The notes below the pieces were generated by a model. It ran no database searches and was not told the origin of the DNA. It worked only from the letters and a program-made list of their open reading frames with translations. From CBCOTE01 sp965112965 (GTDB lineage: Bacteria; Desulfobacterota; Desulfovibrionia; Desulfovibrionales; Desulfovibrionaceae): 57,692 nucleotides of DNA. Positions 50,609-57,692 of the stretch are shown piece after piece. The position numbers were made by a program, and so were the translations under genes. The stretch covers positions 1-57,692 of the forward strand of contig CBCOTE010000008.1 of the NCBI GenBank assembly GCA_965112965.1, in the 5' to 3' direction. The number at the start of each line of letters is the position of its first letter. Position 1 is the first letter of the stretch.

Positions 50609-51412
50609 ATGCTCATGCATCCAGTCATAAATCCCATCGCCGTGTCTCTTGGACCGTTCAATATTCGATGGTACGGCCTAATGTATTTGATCGGCTTTGT
50701 TTTGGCCTGGGGTCTCGGTCGTTACCGTGCTAGCCAGCCGGACTCTGACTGGACGGCCCAAATGGTGGACGATTGTGTCACCTTGTGCGTTGTCGGCCTA
50801 ATCATCGGGGCGCGGTTGGGATATGTGCTATTCTATGATCTGGGATACTATATCGACAATCTTATGAATATTTTGGCTATCTGGCATGGTGGTATGTCCT
50901 TTCACGGAGGAGCAATAGGCGTGGCCTTGTGCTTATGGTGGTTCAGTCGCCGGTATAGTAAAAGTTTTTTAACTGTGGGTGATTTTATAACACCGTTGAT
51001 ACCTCCGGGTCTGTTTGTTGGCCGTCTGGGTAATTTTATTAATGCCGAGCTCTGGGGCCGAACTACTGATATGCCTTGGGCTATGGTCTTCTCTGATCCC
51101 ATGGCCGGCCCCTATCCCCGCCACCCATCACAGCTGTATGAGGCTGGAGCCGAAGGGATTGTACTCTTCACCGTACTATGGATGTTTTCTAGTTGGCCGC
51201 GGCCTACAGGTGCTGTGTGCGGGCTCTTTCTACTATGCTACGGCTCGTTCCGGTTTGGCATAGAATTTTTTCGCCAGCCAGATCTACAGCTTGGCTATAT
51301 TGCCTTCGACTGGTTGACCATGGGGCAGGTTCTGTCTCTGCCCATGGTCTTTTTGGGGACTGGCCTTTTAGTATGGGTCTATTGCCGGAATTTACGGATG
51401 GATAATGGGTGA
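50609..51412 (+). CDS. lgt: Prolipoprotein diacylglyceryl transferase
   Basis: A 267-residue inner-membrane enzyme that moves diacylglycerol from phosphatidylglycerol to the lipobox Cys of prolipoproteins. The start is typical (INPIAVSLGPFNIRWYGLMYLIGF). IWHGGMSFHGGAIGV holds the conserved HGG region, GRLGNFINAELWGR is the Lgt signature, and RHPSQLYEA is conserved. About seven membrane helices can be traced. The first residues may be MLMHP or MHP. It follows the P-type ATPase homologue by 24 bases without a terminator, so they are probably co-transcribed. Confidence 0.95.
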   Translation: MLMHPVINPIAVSLGPFNIRWYGLMYLIGFVLAWGLGRYRASQPDSDWTAQMVDDCVTLCVVGLIIGARLGYVLFYDLGYYIDNLMNILAIWHGGMSFHGGAIGVALCLWWFSRRYSKSFLTVGDFITPLIPPGLFVGRLGNFINAELWGRTTDMPWAMVFSDPMAGPYPRHPSQLYEAGAEGIVLFTVLWMFSSWPRPTGAVCGLFLLCYGSFRFGIEFFRQPDLQLGYIAFDWLTMGQVLSLPMVFLGTGLLVWVYCRNLRMDNG

Positions 51413-51516
51413 TATCCTGGCACCGCCGGCGTTGTGTCGGTAGCCAAGAAAGGGGCTAAGGCGGATTAATATGCATACGGGTTCATCGCGGTGGGTGAAC
51501 CACCAATAACTGCTTA

Positions 51517-51545
51517 TTGACAAAAAAAATTATTTAGATAATAAT
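51517..51545 (+). promoter_or_regulatory. Promoter upstream of infA
   Basis: An exact TTGACA (51517-51522) with AATAAT (51540-51545) 17 bases downstream, in an A/T-rich patch 90 bases before infA. A 6-bp hairpin (GGTTCA and TGAACC arms) lies just upstream near 51480-51501. This suggests infA is transcribed separately from lgt. Confidence 0.5.
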
Positions 51546-51634
51546 TGTTATTCAAATGGACGTCGTAGTATTGCTATCCTTCTAAAGAGGCTACAATAAC
51601 CATTATTTTTTCCGTCGTCCATCGGAGGTCATCT

Positions 51635-51853
51635 ATGTCCAAAGAGGACGCTATAGAGGTCGATGGTACTGTTCAGGAAGCTTTGCCCAATGCTATGTTC
51701 AAGGTCGAGCTAGAAAATAATCATAAGATACTCGCCCATATCTCTGGCAAAATGCGTAAGTATTATATCCGCATTCTTCCTGGTGATAAAGTGAAGATTG
51801 AGCTTTCTCCTTACGACCTTACCCGCGGTCGTATTATCTACAGGATGAAGTAA
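51635..51853 (+). CDS. infA: Translation initiation factor IF-1
   Basis: A 72-residue, full-length IF-1, a single OB-fold protein that binds the ribosomal A site during initiation. It contains VDGTVQEALPNAMFKVELENNHKILAHISGKMRKYYIRILPGDKVKIELSPYDLTRGRI in family order. CGGAGG lies before the ATG. It stands alone between lgt and 2.3 kb of non-coding DNA. Confidence 0.96.
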   Translation: MSKEDAIEVDGTVQEALPNAMFKVELENNHKILAHISGKMRKYYIRILPGDKVKIELSPYDLTRGRIIYRMK

Positions 51854-54213
51854 CTATACTACGTTGTCGTTCTCTTTGTTGTTCCTCTGAACTTTAGTTG
51901 ACAGTCTCGGAAGTGTGGGTTGTTAGCTCATTGCTAACACTCTCCTGGTGTTTGTGATTAATCATTTTTAGTTGCTCATGTGTTTAACTATTGTGTTATG
52001 GCAGGTTTTACTGAGTCGCATTTGTACTATCAAGACTGTAAAGGAGTAGCTATATAGTAATTATTGGCATACTATACTCGATACCATCTATGGAGTTTTA
52101 TGGCTATAGGCTATAAGATAGCTAGATTTTAAACTTAGATTTACTGTTTATCGATGTTTATAGTTGGGATTAAATATAGCAATCGTGGTTTGTCGTTGAT
52201 CTTTGGGCCATAGGCTTAAACCTGGCCCACAACTACGTCTGTCTGAACTATGCCGAGGACGATATTGTTGCAGCCCTTAACACTAGTGTTAAGTATTTTT
52301 TTTTGAACTGTTTCTGATTGTTGTTTTATATTCCGCGTTAAGAACGATATCATAAAAAAAGCGTTGTAATTTTTGTATTTTTTGTTTATGCAGCATTACG
52401 AGCAGTGCGGGGTTCCTGTATCCTTCCCGTTTTTCTGTGCATCATTTCCGTCTAATTCAATTAGGATATTCTGCTTTGTGACAATGACTTACTACGTTAT
52501 GTGGGGAGATAGCATTCCTTACTAAATAACTTATTTTTTGAATGCTCTATTAGGCCCCTCACGTATCCCCTTCTCATTGTGAGGCATCATATGATTTTCT
52601 TTCCTATTCTGGGTCGTCACTTTCTTTGCCTGGCGCGTTCATTTTTACTGCCATTTTACTGCCAATGCCTATGGATCTCGATTTGGGCCTTCTTAATATC
52701 GTTATTTTACCATGTTTACATGGTCCATTCATTTATTAAGTGTGGCCATTACCGACTTCATAGACGTATCTTTTTTTTGTAGGGGGATATAATGCGCTGT
52801 TTTGCTGACGGCCGTAGCGCATAATTTCGATTTCGGCCGGCTATTGACCGATCGCTTAGGATCTGTATGAGGTAATCCTGTCGCAATATATCTTACACGT
52901 TATGGAACGACTTCGGTGCTGCTTTCCATATCTTGCTAGGTTATTTTACGTATATCAAGGTGACAATAATGTTTGATGTGTTTTCTTTAGCTGCAGCTAC
53001 CGATTATATAATCAGCCTGTTCCAGGATGGGTGCCTCCGGCTTTGGTCGTTGCCAGTGTGGTCTATGCGAAGAATCTGACCAACAAATATGTTAACTTTT
53101 GAGCTTTAATGCTACTTAACTTCAGTCTTTTTTTTAAGCGAATACTAAGGTTTTTCTAATGCAATGTGTTTGTCTACGTCTCCATCCTAACTCTGCACAT
53201 GAGTGCTGAATAGTTACTGGGATATTTTTTTTGACTACATTACATTAAATTGAAGATGCGCTAGATTGCAGACGTTCAATTGCCCTATATAATTCGGCTC
53301 CATGGCTTTCCTTAATTGGGTACTGGTGCCCGGGGTATCGCAGTCAGTCATTTTTATCTATTATGTGATTGGCTGTAGTTGTTTTTGAAAAAATATTCTT
53401 TTTCCCTGGCGCATCCTAAGTTCTTCACATAGCTTTTCTCTGGTTCTGTCCTTAATTTTCTTGGAGTTGACTAGCGGATTCGGCACTATATGGTTTTGTT
53501 TTAGCTTTTTACCGTGTTCTGTTTTTAAGCCAACCTACACGGCGGGTTTGTCGTCTGGGTGAGATCCTGTTACCCTATTTTTTCGGTTTGTATTTGGCCC
53601 GGGAGTTATAACAGCTCTTAACCTTAAAGTTCGATCAGCTTCGCTGGCCACCACATCCTTACCTTGCTAGCGCATTTCTCTTGAGCGTGGTCTTTATTTT
53701 TTTTTAGCCCTGTAAGTGATGCTAATCTTTAATAGCATGTTTATCTGGGCCTCGTACTAACTCGCTAGTATCCATGGAAAATGAGTTTTTTGGTGGAATA
53801 GTTACTATTTTTTATTTTCTGCCCCCTGGACTGATTATGGTTTTTTTGTTCTTCTCTTAGTCAATAAACGACGACTTGGTTAGGCTTCTAGGTACGACTT
53901 ATAATGGCTGTTTCAAAATGGACATTCTATCATGCCCTGACTGCGGGCGCTCAACCGGTTTGATCCGTCTACGTCCATTTGGTAACTTAATTTTACTTTC
54001 GTTTCGCTCGTCTAGATCTTGATTTAGTATCTGGTGGTATAAATTTATCCTGATTTCCTACGTTGAAAGACCTGGTTGTGGGTTGTCGTGTATTTTTAGA
54101 GTGTTATTTCTTGCTGGAGTCAATTCTATTGCATATTTGTCGCACAAAATTTTCTTCACGCAGGTGGAAAATTGGTTGAGTTTTCTGAGATAGTTCGCTA
54201 TATATTAATACGT
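51854..54213. other. 2.3 kb pyrimidine-rich region without an intact gene
   Basis: The plus strand is T- and C-rich here (about 44 of 60 bases in 53401-53460 are pyrimidines), opposite to the purine-rich empty region after rpoC. A protein-like plus-strand fragment lies at about 52185-52310 (GLNLAHNYVCLNYAEDDIVAALNTSVK). A 7-bp hairpin near 51922 could end infA transcription but lacks a T tract. No RNA gene or mobile element is visible. Confidence 0.5.
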
Positions 54214-54978
54214 ATGCCTCACTTGCAACTTAAAGAAGTCCGGATCGCCTTTGGCGGCCTGCAAGCCCTTTCTAATGTTTCGTTTGAGATCGGATTAGGT
54301 GAGGTAGTGGGCCTTATTGGCCCTAACGGCGCTGGTAAGACTACAGTATTCAATGCTATCACCGGTATCGATCGTATTTCGGGCGGTCATGTATTCTATG
54401 ATGGTGTTAGTTTAGTTGGCCGGAAACCTCACCAGATTTTGGCCCTAGGCATTGCCCGGACCTTCCAAAATATTAGGCTATTTTCAGCCATGACCGCATT
54501 GGAGAATGTTATGGTGGCGCAGCATAGCCGTTCCGGCTCCGGGGTACTTGCGGCTATGTTGCATACCCGTAGCCAACGGCGGGAAGAAGCTTACATCCGC
54601 GAGCGCGCTATGATGACTCTGGATTTCATGGGCCTAGCCGAAGTAGCTAACGAGGTAGCTAGCAACCTACCTTATGGGATACAGCGGCGCCTGGAGATTG
54701 CCCGGGCTTTGGGATCAGAGCCGAAGACATTACTTTTAGATGAACCAGCTGCGGGCTTGAACCCTTCTGAGAGTAAGGAATTGACGCAAGTCGTTCGACG
54801 TATCGTCCAGGGCGGCGTGAATATACTTTTGGTGGAGCACGATATGAGTGTGGTTATGTGCATAAGTCATCGGGTCGTAGTATTGGACCACGGAGAGCTC
54901 ATCGCTCAAGGCCGACCTGATGAAGTGCAGAATGATCCTAAAGTCATCAAAGCCTACTTGGGTATAGAGGTCCATTAG
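54214..54978 (+). CDS. livG: Branched-chain amino acid ABC transporter ATP-binding protein LivG
   Basis: A 254-residue ABC ATPase of the LivG type. Walker A is GPNGAGKTT, the signature is NLPYGIQRRLEIARAL (a variant of LSGGQ that is usual in LivG), Walker B is TLLLDEPAAGLNPSE, and the switch His lies in LLVEHDMSVVM. LivG-specific features include ARTFQNIRLFSAMTALENVMVAQH. I chose the ATG at 54214 by family length and N-terminus. An in-frame TTG at 54172 has AGGTGG 4 bases upstream and cannot be excluded. It would energise the LivHM channel, but here it precedes livK rather than following livM. Confidence 0.93.
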   Translation: MPHLQLKEVRIAFGGLQALSNVSFEIGLGEVVGLIGPNGAGKTTVFNAITGIDRISGGHVFYDGVSLVGRKPHQILALGIARTFQNIRLFSAMTALENVMVAQHSRSGSGVLAAMLHTRSQRREEAYIRERAMMTLDFMGLAEVANEVASNLPYGIQRRLEIARALGSEPKTLLLDEPAAGLNPSESKELTQVVRRIVQGGVNILLVEHDMSVVMCISHRVVVLDHGELIAQGRPDEVQNDPKVIKAYLGIEVH

Positions 54979-55101
54979 GTTGTTTGTCCTAGTTTGTGGG
55001 AAGCCTTAGCTATATCATGCCCGACTGAATATCCTGATACACAGGCGAACTGATTTTATCAGAGTGAAATAGCGTTTCAATCAACTGAGTTGGAGGAAGG
55101 C

Positions 55102-56232
55102 ATGCAGGCGTGGTGTAAGTTTATTATTATGACTATAGCCTTGATTATCATTACTGTTAGCTCTGTTGCGGCTAAAACGCTCAAAATCGGTAGTCTGAGT
55201 CCATTGAGCGGCCCTTACGCTGCTGACGGTAGCGATATTGTCAACGGTGTGCTCGCTGCTATAGCTATGGTTGAGAAAGAAGGTGGTATCCCGGGTTACG
55301 ACAAGATTGAGCTCCAGGCTGAAGATGATGCCTGTGACCCTCGTCAGGCCGTAGCTGGAGCAAATAAACTGGTTAATTCCGGTGTGGTTGGTGTCATCGG
55401 CGCCTATTGTTCTTCATCCACTATACCGGCTTCAGAGGTGCTGGCCGATATGGATATCCCCATGATCACTCCGGCCTCCACTAACGCTAAGGTTACTGAG
55501 CGCGGCTTGGCTTATATGTTCCGTATGTGTGGCCGTGACGATGACCAGAGCAAAGTAGCCGTCAAGTTCTTTACTGATTACCTCAAGGCGAAGACAGTAT
55601 TTATAGTGGACGATAAAACCACTTATTCTCAAGGTATGGCCGACAACGCTGAGAAACTAGCCAAGGAGCGTGGTCTTCAGGTATTATATCACGATCACGT
55701 TAATGAAGGCGATAAAGATTTTTCTGCTGTCCTTACTAAAGTTAAGGATCAGAATCCTGATGTTCTGTATATTAGCCTGCAGAACTCCGTTTCGGGTGCT
55801 CTCATGCTGCTCCAGGCCCGTCGTATTGGGGTCAAAAGTACTGTGGTGGCCCAGGACGCGGTTTATCATCCGCAATTGATAGAAATCGCTAAGGGCGTCG
55901 CTGAAGGTACCTACTTTACTTTTGGTCTCATCGACGAAAATAGGCTGCCCTACAAGAAGTTTATGGAATCATATAGCAAGTATGGTAATCCCGGCTCCTA
56001 TTCAATTTATGCTTATGACTCGGCTTATGTGCTATTGTCGTCTATTAAAGCGGCTAAATCTATCGACGCTAAGGCGATTAAGGCCGAGATTATGAAGTAC
56101 GATACCGAAGGTGCTTCGGCAAATATCAAGTTTTTGCCCAACGGTGATTCTAGCTCCAATTACATCATACGCGTAGTTAAGGGCGGCCAGTTCGTCAACT
56201 TCTGGGATCCCGCCACTGGTAAGACCTATTAA
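55102..56232 (+). CDS. livK: Branched-chain amino acid substrate-binding protein
   Basis: A 376-residue periplasmic binding protein of the Leu/Ile/Val type I fold. A signal peptide (MQAWCKFIIMTIALIIITVSSVAA, cleavage near residue 24) precedes KTLKIGSLSPLSGPYAADG. Typical blocks include GVIGAYCSSSTIPASEVLADMDIPMITPASTN and YDSAYVLLSSIKAA. I chose the ATG at 55102 because GGAGG lies 5 bases upstream; a TTG at 55090 lies before that site. It delivers ligand to LivHM. The frame is intact. The ligand may be any of several amino acids in this family. Confidence 0.93.
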   Translation: MQAWCKFIIMTIALIIITVSSVAAKTLKIGSLSPLSGPYAADGSDIVNGVLAAIAMVEKEGGIPGYDKIELQAEDDACDPRQAVAGANKLVNSGVVGVIGAYCSSSTIPASEVLADMDIPMITPASTNAKVTERGLAYMFRMCGRDDDQSKVAVKFFTDYLKAKTVFIVDDKTTYSQGMADNAEKLAKERGLQVLYHDHVNEGDKDFSAVLTKVKDQNPDVLYISLQNSVSGALMLLQARRIGVKSTVVAQDAVYHPQLIEIAKGVAEGTYFTFGLIDENRLPYKKFMESYSKYGNPGSYSIYAYDSAYVLLSSIKAAKSIDAKAIKAEIMKYDTEGASANIKFLPNGDSSSNYIIRVVKGGQFVNFWDPATGKTY

Positions 56233-56376
56233 GTTAAGGTTCCCTATTAATGTCCATTGTCCTGAATGATAGTTTGGTAGAAATGCAGGATATTTATTCA
56301 TTGCGATGGTCAAGGACGGCTATGTGTCTTTTTTGGCTTTTATCGTCATAAAGCAACATAGTTTGAACGTTATGTC

Positions 56377-57294
56377 ATGACTTACTTTATTCAGCAATGC
56401 CTGAATGGCCTGACCTTGGGTGGGGTCTACGCCTTGGTGGCCTTAGGCTATACTATGGTCTATGGCATTATTCAACTCGTTAACTTCGCTCACGGGGAGA
56501 TTTTTGCAGCAGGTGGCTATCTGGGTGTTATTCTATTTTCATTTTTAAGGGCCCATGGTTTGCTAGCTGAACATCATTGGCTATGTCTGATTCTGGTTTT
56601 AGTTCTTGCTATGGGTTATTGCGCTATGTTGGCTACGGCCGTTGAGCGTGTGGTATACCGACCCTTGCGCGGTTCTTCGCGGCTTTCGGTGCTGCTCTCA
56701 GCCTTGGGCATGTCTATCTTTTTGCAAAACGGCCTTATGCTTACCCAAGGCGTATACAACAAAGCCTACCCGATTGAGCTATTCCATGGCGATTTTCAGC
56801 TGGGTGGTGTCCAGCTTTCGGTTATGCAACTACTCATTCTCGGAGTCACTGGAGGTTTGCTTATAGCCCTGAATATTCTGGTCTTCCGTACCCGTATCGG
56901 TCGCGCCATGAGAGCCACGGCCCAGGATAAGACCATGAGTTCCCTGGTGGGTATAGACTCGAACCGCATTATTGCTCTGACCTTTGCCATCGGTGCGGCT
57001 TTGGCTGCGGCGGCTGGGATTATGGTTGGTCTCTACTATGGCTCTGTACGTTACGATATGGGATTTGTTCCTGGAGTCAAGGCTTTTGCTGCCGCGGTGC
57101 TGGGCGGGGTGGGCAATATCACCGGTGCCATGCTTGGAGGTCTTATCCTCGGCATGGCAGAGATTATGGCCGCAGCCTATATTCCACATGGTAGCGAGTA
57201 TAAGGATGTTTTTGCTTTTGTAATACTCATTCTTGTCCTTTATTTTTTGCCTACTGGCCTCATGGGGGAGAACGTTTATGACGTCCGGGTCTAG
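56377..57294 (+). CDS. livH: Branched-chain amino acid ABC transporter permease LivH
   Basis: A 305-residue inner-membrane permease of the LivH family, one half of the translocation channel. It starts with the typical FIQQCLNGLTLGGVYALVALGYTMVYGIIQLVNFAHGEI and ends with the YFLPTGLMGE motif. The EAA-like loop region reads GRAMRATAQDKTMSSLVGID. It has about eight membrane helices. Its end overlaps the start of livM by 17 bases, so the two were translationally coupled. No strong ribosome-binding site is seen before the ATG. Confidence 0.94.
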   Translation: MTYFIQQCLNGLTLGGVYALVALGYTMVYGIIQLVNFAHGEIFAAGGYLGVILFSFLRAHGLLAEHHWLCLILVLVLAMGYCAMLATAVERVVYRPLRGSSRLSVLLSALGMSIFLQNGLMLTQGVYNKAYPIELFHGDFQLGGVQLSVMQLLILGVTGGLLIALNILVFRTRIGRAMRATAQDKTMSSLVGIDSNRIIALTFAIGAALAAAAGIMVGLYYGSVRYDMGFVPGVKAFAAAVLGGVGNITGAMLGGLILGMAEIMAAAYIPHGSEYKDVFAFVILILVLYFLPTGLMGENVYDVRV

Positions 57295-57664
57295 AAAGCT
57301 TTGGCTGGGCTTTAGTTTGGCTATAGCCTGGTTCATGGTTTTGCTCTGGCCATTATTAGGAATATTGCCAGACGGCTCTTTATCTTTCGGACGAACTTTA
57401 GTTGTCTGGACTAAATGTATTTTGGTGGCGTGCTGCTGCTTAGTCTTATATCAACTGAGCCAAATCGGTTGTTTTGACAGTCTCTCCCGTGCATTACGCG
57501 CTGCCCTAGCTATAATGCAGCAGGCAGGGCGTCATGTGCCTGTTTGGGTGTACACCTTAGCCGGTGCCGTCTTAGCCATTGCCTACCCGTTAATTACCAA
57601 TCGCTATGCCCAGGATGTGGCAGTTAATTGTATGACCTATATCGAGAACTACTTTCTACGATGA
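57278..57664 (+). pseudogene. livM: Truncated LivM permease gene
   Basis: GGGGGAG lies 7 bases before the ATG at 57278, which overlaps livH by 17 bases, as in intact liv operons. The 128-residue product keeps the N-terminal LivM part: a first hydrophobic segment, then one near VVWTKCILVACCCLVLYQ, then VYTLAGAVLAIAYPLITNRY. It then ends in NYFLR and TGA-TAA. LivM proteins normally continue here with the ALGLNIVVG permease domain and total about 300-400 residues. The remaining 28 bases of the window do not restore it in another frame in a way I recognise. It is either a deletion or insertion junction, or a frameshift with the rest outside the window. Confidence 0.75.
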
Positions 57665-57692
57665 TAAAATGGGCCCTCACACAATAACGCTT

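Noticed and set aside
1..57692. Recoding of TAG as a sense codon, suggested by TAG-broken frames
   Set aside because: RF1 (prfA) is intact with its PxT and GGQ motifs, and many good genes end in TAG (rpmG, rplK, rplA, rplL, rpoC, livG). The interrupted frames also contain TAA and TGA.
1..57692. CRISPR array, transposase or insertion sequence
   Set aside because: No regularly spaced repeats, no transposase-like protein and no paired terminal inverted repeats with target duplication were found.

Overview
The window looks like a piece of a Desulfovibrio-type (Desulfovibrionales, Desulfobacterota) chromosome in advanced decay. The assignment is my inference from protein resemblance and gene order: a MucR/Ros zinc-finger regulator, the run rpmE - DUF1385 gene - prfA - prmC, a PreP-like M16C protease and a branched-chain amino acid (liv) transporter. 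Only about 29 kb of 57.7 kb (about 50%) is intact protein-coding sequence, far below the usual 85-90% for bacteria. The rest, including one stretch of 9 kb, holds no intact recognisable gene. It carries stop-riddled open stretches, many T7/A7 homopolymer runs and a local excess of the triplet TAG. This pattern suggests a host-restricted or endosymbiotic lineage with many dead genes still being eroded, but the host cannot be read from the DNA.

Layout. 1-9.25 kb: a surface-polysaccharide remnant with an SDR epimerase, a GtrB/ArnC-like glycosyltransferase and a SAM methyltransferase, separated by relic DNA. 9.25-23.8 kb: a well-preserved information-processing block in the classic order tRNA-Thr(TGT), tRNA-Tyr(GTA), tRNA-Gly(TCC), tRNA-Thr(GGT), tuf, rpmG, tRNA-Trp(CCA), secE, nusG, rplK, rplA, rplJ, rplL, rpoB, rpoC. 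23.8-32.8 kb: no intact gene. 32.86-33.26 kb: an isolated mucR-type gene with its own promoter. 34.3-37.3 kb: an M16C protease on the minus strand, the only minus-strand gene. 37.3-41.4 kb: no intact gene. 41.5-44.9 kb: rpmE, a DUF1385 membrane protein, prfA, prmC. 44.9-47.7 kb: relic DNA. 47.7-51.9 kb: a frameshifted small secreted-protein gene, a P3A-like P-type ATPase whose catalytic motifs are nearly all altered, lgt and infA. 51.9-54.2 kb: pyrimidine-rich DNA without an intact gene. 54.2-57.7 kb: livG, livK, livH and a truncated livM at the window end.

The preserved genes are mostly translation and transcription essentials (EF-Tu, L33, L11, L1, L10, L7/L12, L31, IF-1, RF1 and its methylase, RNA polymerase beta and beta-prime, NusG, SecE), plus lipoprotein maturation (Lgt), peptide turnover (M16C) and parts of amino-acid uptake. 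The most unusual item is the P-type ATPase homologue: an uninterrupted 871-codon frame that keeps the family's membrane architecture and phosphorylatable Asp but has lost the TGES, DKTGT, TGD and GDGVND signatures. It sits 15 bp downstream of the small signal-peptide gene broken by one extra T. A membrane pseudoenzyme kept while neighbouring genes rot is worth checking. A second lead is the retention of a MucR-type regulator in a chromosome full of T/A tracts.
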